Assembly (NCBI GenBank): GCA_041675905.1 | Contig: JBAYSX010000012.1 | Span: forward strand, 1 to 64,000 | DNA: 64,000 nt | Direction: 5' to 3' | Origin: Sandaracinobacteroides sp041675905 | GTDB lineage: Bacteria; Pseudomonadota; Alphaproteobacteria; Sphingomonadales; Sphingomonadaceae | In this document: in pieces, positions 14,343-23,589 of the stretch | How positions within the stretch are numbered: the first letter of the stretch is position 1 | Layout: each line of letters starts with the position of its first letter | Position numbers and translations under genes: made by a program | The notes under the pieces: model-generated | Database searches by the model: none | Seen by the model: the letters and a program-made list of their open reading frames with translations, nothing else | Told to the model about the DNA's origin: nothing

Positions 14343-15780
14343 CACCCCGCTGGTGCTGGTCGGTCGTGACGGCCGCAAGCGGCTGATTCTTGCCTGCAAC
14401 CCCGCCGCCCGCGCCGAAGGGATCGCGCCGGGGATGGCGGTGGCGAAGGCGCAGGCCCTGGTTGCCGGCCTCGACGTGCGCGATGCCGATCCGGCGGGCG
14501 ACGATGCCGCGCTCGAACGCCTCGCGATCTGGGCGCTCAGGCGTTATTCGCCGATCGTCGCCGCCGACCCACCCGACGGACTGCGGCTCGACATGGCCGG
14601 CGCCTCGCACCTGCTGGGCGGCGAAGAAGGGTTCGTCGCTGATTTCGCCAGGCGACTTGCCGATAGCGGGCTGACGTCTCGTATCGCCATCGCGCCGACC
14701 TATGGCGCGGCCCATGCGCTCGCCCGGTTCGGCAAGGCGCCATCCGCCATCATCCATGATGCCGGTCTGGCCGCTTCCCTCGCACCGCTGCCGATCGCGG
14801 CGCTGCGGCTCGATCCCGCCGCGATCGATGGCCTGCGCCGTCTCGGCGTCGAGAGCATCGGTGAGCTGGCGGCCATGCCGCGTGCGCCACTCACCCTGCG
14901 TTTCGGTCCCGAGGTCGGCCGCAGGCTGGACCAGGCCTTTGGCCGCGCGGCCGAGCCGTTCGAACTGGTCGAGGCGCCGGAGTTGGTCCGCGTGCGCCGC
15001 GCCTTTGCCGAGCCGATCGCGGCGCCCGAGACGCTGGCCCGTTATACCAACAAGCTGGTGACGGCGCTGTGTGAGGAATTGGAACGCCAGGGCCTCGGCG
15101 TGCGGCGGCTCGACCTGCTGTTTCACCGCGTCGATAATCGGATCGAGGCGATCCGCGCCGGCACAGCAAAGCCGCTGCGCGATGCAAAACGCATGACCAG
15201 GCTGCTCTGCGACAAGATCGAGACCGTCGCGCCGGGGTTCGGCATTGAGCTGATGACGCTCACCGCCAGCGTGGCCGAGCCGCTCGACTATCGCAGCACG
15301 GCCACGAGCCTGATCGAGCCCGCCGCGCCCGATCTGTCCGATCTGGTCGATACGCTCGCCAACCGCATGGCGCATGGGCGGCTCTACCGCTGTGCGCCGA
15401 CCCAGAGCGAAGTGCCCGAGCGGGGTGTCCGGCAGATCGAGCCGCTCGCCCCGCCCGTGGGCGTGTCCTGGCCCGCCGACTGGCCGCGTCCCTCGCGCCT
15501 GCTCGATCCGCCCGCGCCGGTCGAAGCGATGGCGCTGCTGCCGGATCATCCGCCTGCCAGCTTCACCTGGGGCGGCGTGCGCCGCCGGGTGAAGCGCGCC
15601 GACGGGCCGGAGCGCATCTTCGGGGAGTGGTGGGTACGCGACGGCGAGCTGGCGGCCGTGCGCGATTATTTCCAGGTCGAAGATGAAGCGGGCGAACGCT
15701 TCTGGCTGTTCCGCAGGGGGGACGGCGAAGATCCGAACACCGGCGACCATCGCTGGTATCTGCACGGCATCTTCGCATGA
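14257..15780 (+). CDS. imuB: ImuB, inactive Y-family polymerase-like protein
   Basis: 507 residues. It begins MTRAVSLTLPNWPTDRL, where an active Y-family polymerase would have its first acidic motif, and LRLDMAGASHLLGGE replaces the second catalytic block. ImuB thus keeps the fold but lacks catalysis and acts as a hub linking ImuA, DnaE2 and the beta clamp. A helix-hairpin-helix-like part (GLRRLGVESIGELAAM, about 189-204) and a little-finger region follow. The stop overlaps the dnaE2 start by 4 bp (ATGA). Confidence 0.92.
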   Translation: MTRAVSLTLPNWPTDRLIRTLGASAPPPDTPLVLVGRDGRKRLILACNPAARAEGIAPGMAVAKAQALVAGLDVRDADPAGDDAALERLAIWALRRYSPIVAADPPDGLRLDMAGASHLLGGEEGFVADFARRLADSGLTSRIAIAPTYGAAHALARFGKAPSAIIHDAGLAASLAPLPIAALRLDPAAIDGLRRLGVESIGELAAMPRAPLTLRFGPEVGRRLDQAFGRAAEPFELVEAPELVRVRRAFAEPIAAPETLARYTNKLVTALCEELERQGLGVRRLDLLFHRVDNRIEAIRAGTAKPLRDAKRMTRLLCDKIETVAPGFGIELMTLTASVAEPLDYRSTATSLIEPAAPDLSDLVDTLANRMAHGRLYRCAPTQSEVPERGVRQIEPLAPPVGVSWPADWPRPSRLLDPPAPVEAMALLPDHPPASFTWGGVRRRVKRADGPERIFGEWWVRDGELAAVRDYFQVEDEAGERFWLFRRGDGEDPNTGDHRWYLHGIFA

Positions 15781-18700
15781 GCGGCTATGCGGAACTGCAA
15801 TGCGCGTCGCATTTCTCGTTCCTGCGCGGGGCATCCTCGGCCGAGGAACTGTTCGCCACCGCCGCCATCCTCGGCATCGAGGCCTTGGCAATCACCGACC
15901 GCAACAGCCTGGCCGGGATCGTGCGCGCCCATGTCGCCGCCAAGGAAACCGGCGTACGCCTCATCGTCGGCTGCCGGCTGGTCCTCGCCGACGGCACGGA
16001 CATGACCGTCTATCCGACCGATCGCCCGGCCTATGCCCGGCTCTCCCGGCTGCTCTCGGTCGGCAAGGCCCGCGCCGGCAAGGCGAAGTGCGAATTGCAC
16101 TGGGACGATCTGGCCGATTGGGGCGAAGGGCTGATCGCCATGCTCGCGCCCGATGCGGCCGACGATCTGACCGCGCTGCGCCTGCGCCGTCTTGCCGGCC
16201 TCTTTCCGGACCGCTGCTATATGGCGCTGACCCTGCGCCGGAGACCGCGCGATTTCCTGCGCCTGCATGATCTGGTGAACATGGCGGCGCAGGCCGGTGT
16301 ACCGACTGTCGCCACCAACGATGTCCTGTTCCATGCCCCCGATCGCCGGATGCTTCAGGATGTGATGACCTGCATCCGCGAGGGGCGATCCATCGACGAT
16401 GTCGGCTTCGCCAAGAACCGCCATGCCGATCGCTACCTGAAGCCACCGCAAGAAATGGCCCGGCTGTTCCGGCTCTGGCCCGAGGCGGTCGCGCGATCGG
16501 TTGAACTGGCCCAGCGCTGTCGGTTCAGCCTCGACGAACTGGCCTATCAATATCCGCATGAAGTGGTCGACGATGGCCTGACAGCGCAGGCGACGCTGGC
16601 GAAGCGCACCTGGGCGGGCGCTGCCGACCGCTATCCCGAAGGCCTTCCTGATGAAGTGGTCGATACGCTGCGCCACGAGCTGCGGCTGATCGAGACGCTC
16701 GATTATGCGCCCTATTTCCTGACGGTCGATGCGATCGTTCGCTTCGCCCGGTCGCAGGGCATCTTGTGCCAGGGGCGCGGCTCGGCCGCCAACAGCGCGG
16801 TCTGCTATGTACTCGGCATCACCTCGATCGATCCTTCGCGCAACAGTCTGTTGTTCGAGCGCTTCGTCTCGGCCGAACGGCGCGAGCCGCCCGACATCGA
16901 TGTCGATTTCGAGCACCAACGCCGCGAAGAGGTGATCCAGTGGGTCTATGAGACCTATGGCCGTCACCGCGCGGCGCTGTGTTCGACCGTCATCCGCTAC
17001 CGCGCCAAGGGCGCGCTGCGCGACGTCGGCAAGGCGATGGGCCTGCCTGAGGATATGATAGCGCTCCTGTCCTCGCAGATATGGGGCTGGTCGACGGAGG
17101 GCGCCGAGCCAAAACATGCCGAGGAACTGAACCTCAACCTCGACGATCGCCGGCTGCGGCTCACCCTCGATCTCGCCCGCCAGCTTATCGGCACCCCGCG
17201 CCACCTCTCGCAGCATCCCGGCGGTTTCGTGCTGACCGAAGATCGCCTCGACGAACTGGTCCCGATCGAACCGGCGGCGATGGAAGACCGCCAGGTCATC
17301 GAATGGGACAAGGATGACGTCGATGCGCTGAAGATGATGAAGGTCGACGTGCTGGCGCTGGGAATGCTCTCGGCCATGCGGCGCGGGTTCGACCTGCTGC
17401 GCGAGCATAAGGGCATCGACCTCGATCTGGCGTCCATCCCGGCCGAAGATCCGCGCACCTATGCGATGATCCGCAAGGCCGACACGCTCGGCACCTTCCA
17501 GATCGAGAGCCGGGCCCAGATGGCGATGCTGCCGCGGATCAAGCCGCGCACCTATTATGATCTGGTCATCCAGGTCGCGATCGTGCGTCCGGGCCCGATC
17601 CAGGGCGATATGGTTCACCCATACCTCCGGCGACGTGAAGGGCAGGAGAAGGTCGATTTCCCGACGCCCGAACTGGAGAGGGCGCTGGGCAAGACGCTTG
17701 GTGTGCCGCTCTTCCAGGAACAGGCGATGCAGGTGGCGATGGTCTGCGCCGGCTTCAGCGCCGCCGAGGCCGACCAGCTTCGCCGCGCGATGGCGACGTT
17801 CAAGCACACGGGAGGCGTCGTCAATTTCCGTGAGCGGTTGATGAGCGGTATGGTCGAGCGCGGATACACGGAGGAGTTCGCCGAGAAGATCATCGGCCAG
17901 CTCGAAGGGTTCGGCAGCTACGGTTTCCCCGAATCCCATGCGGCGAGCTTCGCGCTGATCGCCTACGCCAGCGCCTGGCTTAAATGCTGGCACCCGGATG
18001 TATTTTGCGCCGCACTGCTCAACAGTCAGCCGATGGGCTTTTACGCGCCCGCGCAGATCGTGCGCGACGCGCAGAGTCACGGCGTCGAGGTCCGCCCGGT
18101 GTGCATCAACGCCTCGCGCTGGGACTGCACGCTGGAACCGACCCATGACAATCGCTTTGCGGTCCGGCTCGGCTTTACCCTCGTGTCGGGTCTCGCCAAT
18201 GCCGACGCTGCCGCGATCGTTGCGGCGCGTGCCGGTCAGCCCTTTGCCGACATCGACGATCTCTGGCGCCGGGCTGGCGTTCCGTCTTCCGCGCTGGTGA
18301 AGCTCGCTGAAGCCGATGCGTTCCGCCCGGCCTTCGGGCAGGCGAGACGGGAGGCGCTATGGGCGATCAAGGCCCTGCGCGATGAGCCGCTGCCGCTGTT
18401 TGCCGCGACGGCCAATAACGATGGCCGTCCGCCTGCCGAGATCGTCGAGGAGGCGGTCAGTCTGAAGGCGATGACGGCGGGGCGCGAGGTGGTGGAAGAC
18501 TATGCCCATGTCGGTCTGACACTGCGCCAGCATCCGGTTTCATTCTTGCGCGCCGATCTCACGCGCGAACGCTTCCTCTCCTGCGCCGAGGCGAACGGGC
18601 TGAAGGATGGTCGGTCGGTCCGCACCGCCGGGCTGGTGCTTGTCCGCCAGCGGCCGGGCAGCGCAAAGAACGTCACCTTCATCACCATCGAGGACGAGAC

Positions 18701-18947
18701 CGGTATCGCCAATCTCATTATGTGGCCGGATCTCTATGAGAAGCAGCGTAGGATCGTGCTCACCGCGACGATGCTGGGCCTGCAAGGGGTGATGCAGCGT
18801 GAGGGCGAAGTGATCCACCTCATCTGCGCGCGGCTGTTCGATCTGACGCCGATTCTGGCGGGCCTTGGCGAGCGCGAATCCAAAGCAGATTCCACTGGCC
18901 GATCGGTCGCCCCCAGTCTCCGTTTGAAGTCGCGAAACTTCCACTGA
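15777..18947 (+). CDS. dnaE2: Error-prone DNA polymerase DnaE2 (ImuC)
   Basis: 1056 residues, normal for DnaE2. An N-terminal PHP domain (ASHFSFLRGASSAEEL, then ALAITDRN) is followed by the C-family polymerase core with the catalytic PDIDVDF motif and RGSAANSAVCYVLG, HHH-type elements near residue 770, and a C-terminal OB fold (AGLVLVRQRPGSAKNVTFIT). It inserts nucleotides opposite lesions with ImuA and ImuB. All landmarks are intact, so it should be active. It is the last gene before the tRNA at the element's right edge, and no terminator is obvious in the 170 bp behind it. Confidence 0.95.
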   Translation: MSGYAELQCASHFSFLRGASSAEELFATAAILGIEALAITDRNSLAGIVRAHVAAKETGVRLIVGCRLVLADGTDMTVYPTDRPAYARLSRLLSVGKARAGKAKCELHWDDLADWGEGLIAMLAPDAADDLTALRLRRLAGLFPDRCYMALTLRRRPRDFLRLHDLVNMAAQAGVPTVATNDVLFHAPDRRMLQDVMTCIREGRSIDDVGFAKNRHADRYLKPPQEMARLFRLWPEAVARSVELAQRCRFSLDELAYQYPHEVVDDGLTAQATLAKRTWAGAADRYPEGLPDEVVDTLRHELRLIETLDYAPYFLTVDAIVRFARSQGILCQGRGSAANSAVCYVLGITSIDPSRNSLLFERFVSAERREPPDIDVDFEHQRREEVIQWVYETYGRHRAALCSTVIRYRAKGALRDVGKAMGLPEDMIALLSSQIWGWSTEGAEPKHAEELNLNLDDRRLRLTLDLARQLIGTPRHLSQHPGGFVLTEDRLDELVPIEPAAMEDRQVIEWDKDDVDALKMMKVDVLALGMLSAMRRGFDLLREHKGIDLDLASIPAEDPRTYAMIRKADTLGTFQIESRAQMAMLPRIKPRTYYDLVIQVAIVRPGPIQGDMVHPYLRRREGQEKVDFPTPELERALGKTLGVPLFQEQAMQVAMVCAGFSAAEADQLRRAMATFKHTGGVVNFRERLMSGMVERGYTEEFAEKIIGQLEGFGSYGFPESHAASFALIAYASAWLKCWHPDVFCAALLNSQPMGFYAPAQIVRDAQSHGVEVRPVCINASRWDCTLEPTHDNRFAVRLGFTLVSGLANADAAAIVAARAGQPFADIDDLWRRAGVPSSALVKLAEADAFRPAFGQARREALWAIKALRDEPLPLFAATANNDGRPPAEIVEEAVSLKAMTAGREVVEDYAHVGLTLRQHPVSFLRADLTRERFLSCAEANGLKDGRSVRTAGLVLVRQRPGSAKNVTFITIEDETGIANLIMWPDLYEKQRRIVLTATMLGLQGVMQREGEVIHLICARLFDLTPILAGLGERESKADSTGRSVAPSLRLKSRNFH

Positions 18948-19031
18948 GCCAGGGGCCACGGAGCACTCCGCCTCCGGCGAGAATCGCCGCACCGGCTACA
19001 CATTGAATTTAAAGGATTTTCTCAAAAATCG

Positions 19032-19054
19032 CTGCTTCCGTGGCTGCTTCCGTG
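19032..19054. repeat. Paired short direct repeats left of the tRNA
   Basis: CTGCTTCCGTG occurs at 19032-19042 and again at 19044-19054. The same unit recurs at 19243-19253 on the other side of the tRNA. Paired short repeats flanking a tRNA are typical of integrase arm-type binding sites; that role is inferred. Confidence 0.5.
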
Positions 19055-19119
19055 AGCGAAACAGGAGAAAATACCGGATGCTGGCCTTCGCCTAAGTAGC
19101 TGATTTTTTTGAAGAAATT

Positions 19120-19196
<77 letters not shown>

Positions 19197-19242
19197 TTAC
19201 CGACCCCCGTAGTTGGGGGCATAAAAATCGTCAATCTGCCGA

Positions 19243-19264
19243 CTGCTTCCGTGGTGCTTCCGCG
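19243..19264. repeat. Paired short direct repeats right of the tRNA
   Basis: CTGCTTCCGTG (19243-19253) followed by TGCTTCCGCG (19255-19264), the same unit and 12-bp phase as the pair at 19032-19054. A small hairpin, CCCCC-N6-GGGGG (19204-19219), lies between it and the tRNA. The rest of 19197-19366 is non-coding, with no other signal I can name. Confidence 0.5.
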
Positions 19265-19366
19265 AGGCTTTTGCCTCAAATCACCGCTTCCACCATTATC
19301 GACCTAACCTCTTGTTACTTCAATCCTTTTTTGCCACCATCTCGCCCGGAAGACAGCTTGACTTCC

Positions 19367-19411
<45 letters not shown>

Positions 19412-19445
19412 GAGGGTCGGTCCATGCGCGGCGGGAGGGGGAAAG

Positions 19446-19952
19446 TCAAGGACGGATTATCAGTAAGTCCCCGACGGTCAGACGGGGAACGAGGTCGATC
19501 AGGCGGGTGAGGGGGATCGCGATGCAGCCTTCGGTAGGGCTGAAATCCGGAGAGGTGGCGTGCCAGAATATGGCGCTGCCAGCGCCCCGGACCGGAGGCT
19601 GATTGTGGGCTAATGTGATAATGATGTTGTAGACATGGTCGTCCCGCCAAAGCTTCTCGGCGGAAAATTTATGGGGATGGCGGACGGGGCGGTTATAAGC
19701 GGGGTCGGCGGGATCATCGCTCCAGCCGTCATCAGGGCGGAGCCAGCGCCAGGGAAGTGCCGTGCGGGGTGGAGCTACGCGGTCAGGGCGAAGTAAAGCG
19801 CCGAGGATAGGCCACTCACCGATCGGTGTAGCGCCATCGCCTTCGCGTTTTGCTCCGGCGGCGATCGCACCGCTGCGCCCGATGGCGCAAGGGACGGTTT
19901 CGCCGAAGGCTGTCAGCGTGCGCGCGGTGCAATCGACCCGTAACTTTTCCAT
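19446..19952 (-). CDS. L,D-transpeptidase (YkuD) family protein
   Basis: 168 residues, essentially one catalytic domain. The signature is HATSPDFSPTEGCIAIP, with the catalytic Cys in EGC and the upstream His. GDGATPIGEWPI near residue 40 is the usual N-terminal part. Members crosslink peptidoglycan or attach proteins to it in the periplasm. No signal peptide is evident, which is common in this short subgroup. The start codon shares one base with the ribA stop, making it the third gene of an xthA-ribA-ldt operon. First core gene right of the element. Confidence 0.85.
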   Translation of the reverse strand: MEKLRVDCTARTLTAFGETVPCAIGRSGAIAAGAKREGDGATPIGEWPILGALLRPDRVAPPRTALPWRWLRPDDGWSDDPADPAYNRPVRHPHKFSAEKLWRDDHVYNIIITLAHNQPPVRGAGSAIFWHATSPDFSPTEGCIAIPLTRLIDLVPRLTVGDLLIIRP

Positions 19953-21055
19953 TATAAAATATGCCGTTGCCGATCCCGCTTTGTCACAAGATAATGGGCG
20001 TTGTGCGGATTTGGCGGCAGTTTGTGGCTCACGCGTTCCGCGATTTTGATGCCCTCCGCAGCCAGCATTTCGGCTTTTAGTGGATTATTCGTCAAAAGCC
20101 GGATTTCCATAACTCCAAGCATTTTCAGCATGGCGGCTGCGATGTCGAAGTCGCGTTCGTCGTCCTGAAAGCCGAGGTGCAAGTTGGCGTCCACCGTATC
20201 GAAGCCCTGATCCTGTAATTGATAGGCGCGCAATTTGTTCATCAGGCCGATACCGCGCCCTTCTTGCTGCAGATACAGCAGAATTCCGCCTTCCTCGCCA
20301 ATACGGCTGACAGCAGAACGCAATTGCGGCCCACAATCGCATTTCAGGCTACCCAGCACGTCGCCGGTGAGGCAGGCGCTGTGCAGACGGACCAGCGGAA
20401 CATGCGGATGCCCCGTTGCGCCGCTTTTGGCGATCAGCAGCGCCAGATGCTCCGGTCCGCCATCCTGCGGGCGGAAGGCAACCACCTGCGTATCCTCCGC
20501 GCCTTCGAGTGGCAGGCGGGCGCGGCTGACAATGTTTAAACGCGGTGCACGGCGCCATGCCAGAATGGCCTGTGCATCGGCTTCCAGCATATCTGGCGGG
20601 CGCGGCGTATCGGCCACGGCAAACAGTGCGGCAGGTAGCAGACCCGCGCGTTTCGCCAGGGCCAGCGCGGCCGTGGCCGCCCGGGCATGACGTTCCAGCG
20701 GGCGGGTAGGGAAGGGCCCCTTGAAGGGCATGGCCAGGTCGCTGACCGGATCGGCGGCGGCGATGCTTGTCACCAGATCCAGCCATGGCATGCGTGCAAT
20801 GGCCACCGCGCCATGGCTGTCGGCGGCGGCGCGCTGGTTCAGCAGGTTCAGAGTTGCTGCCCGCTCCGGTGTAATCAGAAGGTCGGCATGGCGATGCTGT
20901 TCCAGCCCCGAAAGCGATTCAGCGGTCGCCAGTTCAGCGGAAATGATCGTGAGGGCCACATCTCCGTCGACGATCCGCACCGCCTCGCCGCGCCGGAGAT
21001 CGTCCACGGCGCGGGCCAGCGCCAGATCGCTGGCCGGATCAATGCGCGGGTTCAC
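19952..21055 (-). CDS. ribA: GTP cyclohydrolase II with degenerate N-terminal domain
   Basis: 367 residues from a GTG start that overlaps the xthA stop (GTGA). The C-terminal half is GTP cyclohydrolase II: RLHSACLTGDVLGSLKCDCG carries the three zinc-binding Cys, YLQQEGRGIGLMNKLRAYQL the catalytic region, and TNNPLK follows. It opens GTP in the first step of riboflavin synthesis. The N-terminal ~160 residues resemble DHBP synthase (RRGEAVRIVDGD) but lack its acidic active-site cluster, so that half is probably inactive. A longer upstream frame is rejected because it would lie inside xthA. Confidence 0.92.
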   Translation of the reverse strand: MNPRIDPASDLALARAVDDLRRGEAVRIVDGDVALTIISAELATAESLSGLEQHRHADLLITPERAATLNLLNQRAAADSHGAVAIARMPWLDLVTSIAAADPVSDLAMPFKGPFPTRPLERHARAATAALALAKRAGLLPAALFAVADTPRPPDMLEADAQAILAWRRAPRLNIVSRARLPLEGAEDTQVVAFRPQDGGPEHLALLIAKSGATGHPHVPLVRLHSACLTGDVLGSLKCDCGPQLRSAVSRIGEEGGILLYLQQEGRGIGLMNKLRAYQLQDQGFDTVDANLHLGFQDDERDFDIAAAMLKMLGVMEIRLLTNNPLKAEMLAAEGIKIAERVSHKLPPNPHNAHYLVTKRDRQRHIL

Positions 21056-21840
21056 AGCGCGAAGCGTGCGAGCAGGGGCACATGATCCGAAGGACGTTCC
21101 CAGCCGCGCGTATGCACCAGGGTTTGCAACTCTTGCGCGGTATGGGCGATGTCGGGAGAGGCCCACACATGATCCAGCCGGCGACCACGGTTGGAGGCTT
21201 CCCAGTCGCGGGCGCGATAGCTCCACCAGGTGAACAGTTTTTCCGGCAGTGGCACGAAGCGGCGACCCAGATCCACCCAGCCGTGGCTGCGTTGCAACAT
21301 GTCCAGCGCCTCCACCTCTATCGGCGTATGGCTGACCACATCCAGCAAAGCCTTGTGGCTCCAGACATCTTCGGGATGCGGGGCGACGTTGAAATCGCCC
21401 ACGATAATCGTCTGCCCCGGCAGGGCGCCGGACCAGTCGGTCATCCTCGCCAGAAAATCGAGTTTTTGCCCGAACTTGGGATTGACGGTGCGGTCGGGAA
21501 TATCGCCGCCGGCGGGCACATAGACATTATGCAGCGCAATGCCCGACGGCAGGCGCACCGCGATGTGCCGCGCTTCGCCATTGGCTTGCCAGTCGTTCCT
21601 GCAATCCAGTGTTACCGGGATACGGGAGAGAATGGCCACCCCATGATGCATACGCTGGCCGGCAATATGATTGTGCACGAAACCCGCCGCCTCGAATGGG
21701 GCCATCGGGAAAACGCCGTCCTCGCATTTGGTTTCCTGCAGGCAGATGATGTCCACCTGATGCTCGGACAGTAAACGCTTGATCAGATGAGGCCGGGCGC
21801 GGATGCTGTTGATATTCCAGCTGACGATTGAAACGGTCAT
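21052..21840 (-). CDS. xthA: Exodeoxyribonuclease III / AP endonuclease
   Basis: 262 residues, full length for ExoIII. SIVSWNINSIRARP at the N-terminus, ICLQETKCED with the metal-binding Glu, HNVYVPAGGD, IVGDFNVAPHPEDVW, RRLDHVWAS and the terminal PSDHVPL all match the family. It cuts DNA at abasic sites and removes 3' blocks in base-excision repair. I start at 21840; an in-frame ATG three codons upstream is possible. First gene of the operon with ribA and the L,D-transpeptidase gene. Confidence 0.93.
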   Translation of the reverse strand: MTVSIVSWNINSIRARPHLIKRLLSEHQVDIICLQETKCEDGVFPMAPFEAAGFVHNHIAGQRMHHGVAILSRIPVTLDCRNDWQANGEARHIAVRLPSGIALHNVYVPAGGDIPDRTVNPKFGQKLDFLARMTDWSGALPGQTIIVGDFNVAPHPEDVWSHKALLDVVSHTPIEVEALDMLQRSHGWVDLGRRFVPLPEKLFTWWSYRARDWEASNRGRRLDHVWASPDIAHTAQELQTLVHTRGWERPSDHVPLLARFAL

Positions 21841-22172
21841 AATGTGCATCGCATAGTGCGCCACGGCGGTATCGTCACGCGCGAAAAACGCCACAGTCCT
21901 GGATAACCCTGGAAAAAGGTTGGCCCCCGCTCCGGGGGCATGGAGCGGGGGCCGGTTGCGTTCGTCACGCAAATGGCGGATCGAACCAGACGGGCAACAG
22001 GGGGCAAATCCCGCCGGTGAACCTCGCCACTATTCAGACCATAACAAGGGATTCCTTGCGCCTGCCTGAATGAACGCGAATGTTGGGGCGATGTCATCCA
22101 ATGTCAATAACAGACCGTAAAACGCCGGTAAGGGTGCGACAAGGCGTGGCGAACAGGCCATCTACGCCGGCA
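21841..22172. other. 332-bp gap without a gene; one strong hairpin
   Basis: No convincing reading frame. The only clear element is a 12-bp GC-rich stem (GGCCCCCGCTCC / GGAGCGGGGGCC, 21922-21953) with an 8-nt loop. On the minus strand it is followed by AACCTTTTT, so it can act as a terminator for read-through from gph-lolA or as an attenuator before xthA. The rest shows nothing I can name. Confidence 0.6.
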
Positions 22173-22808
22173 TTATCCCGGCCGCCCCGGAACGCGCCCG
22201 CGCTGGCGTGGATCCTGAAAGCGAAACCGCGAATCTGCGATGTCGGCGTTAAAGCGCGGATTGGACAGCGTTACGTTCGTCAGATTGCCCTGCGCGTCCG
22301 TTACCCGCCAGCCCGAAAGCCGCAGTCCGCCCGGGGCGGCGGCATCCCTCGCCAGAAAGAAGAGGATCGATCCGGCCTCCGGCTTCGCCCGGTCTTCGGC
22401 ATGCACGGCAACCATGCCGGGCACAGGAGATTGATCTTCGGGCAATACCCGCGCCACCGACGCCAGATCGGCGTGCGGATCCAGCAATACGCCCAACGCC
22501 GTGGACCGAATCGGCCATTGCGAGACCTGCGACACCTGATAATCGACGAATGACAGGGTCCGCCCGTCCGCCACCACCAGATAGGGGGTCTTTCCGGCAT
22601 AGTCGAACCGCACCTTGCCAGGACGTTTCAACAGCATCTTGCCGGAAGCAACGCCGCCATCGCCCGCCGTTTGTGTGAAATCGGCGGTCATGGTCGAGGT
22701 GGCGGCAAACGCGCGCTGGACCTCCGCCAGAGACACCGCCTGGCGCGGTTGCGCGGCGGCGGGCGTGACGATCAGCGCAAGGGCTGTGAGGATCGGAAAT
22801 ATTCTCAT
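22173..22808 (-). CDS. lolA: Outer-membrane lipoprotein carrier protein LolA
   Basis: 211 residues. A signal peptide (MRIFPILTALALIVTPAAA, cleavage likely after AQA/AAA-type site near 20) leads to the periplasm. SLAEVQRAFAATSTMTADFT, GKMLLKRPGKVRFDY and PYLVVADGRTLSFVD are the LolA core that shields the acyl chains of lipoproteins on their way to LolB. The C-terminus ends in an Arg/Gly/Pro tail. The start overlaps the gph stop by 4 bp, so the two are coupled. Confidence 0.88.
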   Translation of the reverse strand: MRIFPILTALALIVTPAAAQPRQAVSLAEVQRAFAATSTMTADFTQTAGDGGVASGKMLLKRPGKVRFDYAGKTPYLVVADGRTLSFVDYQVSQVSQWPIRSTALGVLLDPHADLASVARVLPEDQSPVPGMVAVHAEDRAKPEAGSILFFLARDAAAPGGLRLSGWRVTDAQGNLTNVTLSNPRFNADIADSRFRFQDPRQRGRVPGRPG

Positions 22809-23506
22809 GCCGATGTCGATGCCGTATCTGCACTTAACTGTGCTTGAATTGCCATCATCGCGTCTTCGAAGGCGTCGTAATGGTCGATCAGTTGATTTGC
22901 TCCCAATTCCTCCACTGGATCGGTCGAAAAACCAAAGCTGACGAGGATCAGCGGGATTTGCGCGGCGATGGCAGTATCGGCATCGGTGCGGCTGTCACCG
23001 ACGAACAAGGCGCGTCCGCCGCCGGCGGCGGCAATAGTTTCCGTCAGGTGACGCGGATCGGGCTTGCGAAACGGGCGCGAATCGGCACCCAGAATCGCCG
23101 AAAACCGTTGCTCCCATCCCAGGGCCTTTACCAACTGGTGGCTCAATCCCTCCATCTTGTTGGTGCAAATGGCGAGCCGCACATCGCGGGCCGTCAACCG
23201 GTCCAGAAGAGGCTCCAGACCCGGAAATGGCCGGGTGTGCACTGCGATATTCGCGCCATAATAATCGAGAAACAGGCGCAAACCCTGTTTCACAAGCTCG
23301 GGCGTAAAACCACCGCTTTCCCCCAATGCACGCTCCAGCAGCGCGCGGCCACCATGTCCGACCATTGCGCGGACTTCTTCGGGATCGACCATTGGCCGAT
23401 CCAGTTTCTTCAGCGCATGGTTGAGGCTGGCGGTGATATCGCCGGAACTGTCGACCAGCGTGCCGTCAAAATCGAAGACGACAAGGTCGAAGGCGGAACT
23501 GGTCAT
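22805..23506 (-). CDS. gph: Phosphoglycolate phosphatase (HAD family)
   Basis: 233 residues. HAD motif I FDFDGTLVDSSGD (nucleophile Asp), motif II ICTNK, motif III Lys in FRKPDP and motif IV VGDSRTDADTA are all present. The cap domain (about 20-90) is of the helical type seen in Gph. Gph removes 2-phosphoglycolate, including that from repair of DNA 3' ends; the substrate is inferred from family resemblance. A GGGAG precedes the ATG by 10 nt. Divergent from glmU with 83 bp between the starts. Confidence 0.88.
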   Translation of the reverse strand: MTSSAFDLVVFDFDGTLVDSSGDITASLNHALKKLDRPMVDPEEVRAMVGHGGRALLERALGESGGFTPELVKQGLRLFLDYYGANIAVHTRPFPGLEPLLDRLTARDVRLAICTNKMEGLSHQLVKALGWEQRFSAILGADSRPFRKPDPRHLTETIAAAGGGRALFVGDSRTDADTAIAAQIPLILVSFGFSTDPVEELGANQLIDHYDAFEDAMMAIQAQLSADTASTSA

Positions 23507-23589
23507 GCATAAACTCCCGACAACTGCGATGGCCTGTCTGTCATGGTTGACGGATGGCGTTCATATGGCTTGTCCTGTAGGGGGCCGCC

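Noticed and set aside
14179..15891. 570-residue minus-strand frame across imuB
   Set aside because: Shadow of imuB. The product is His/Arg-rich with no family features.
15666..18146. 826-residue minus-strand frame across dnaE2
   Set aside because: dnaE2 on the plus strand has all polymerase and PHP motifs. The antisense product has no recognisable domain and no ribosome-binding site.
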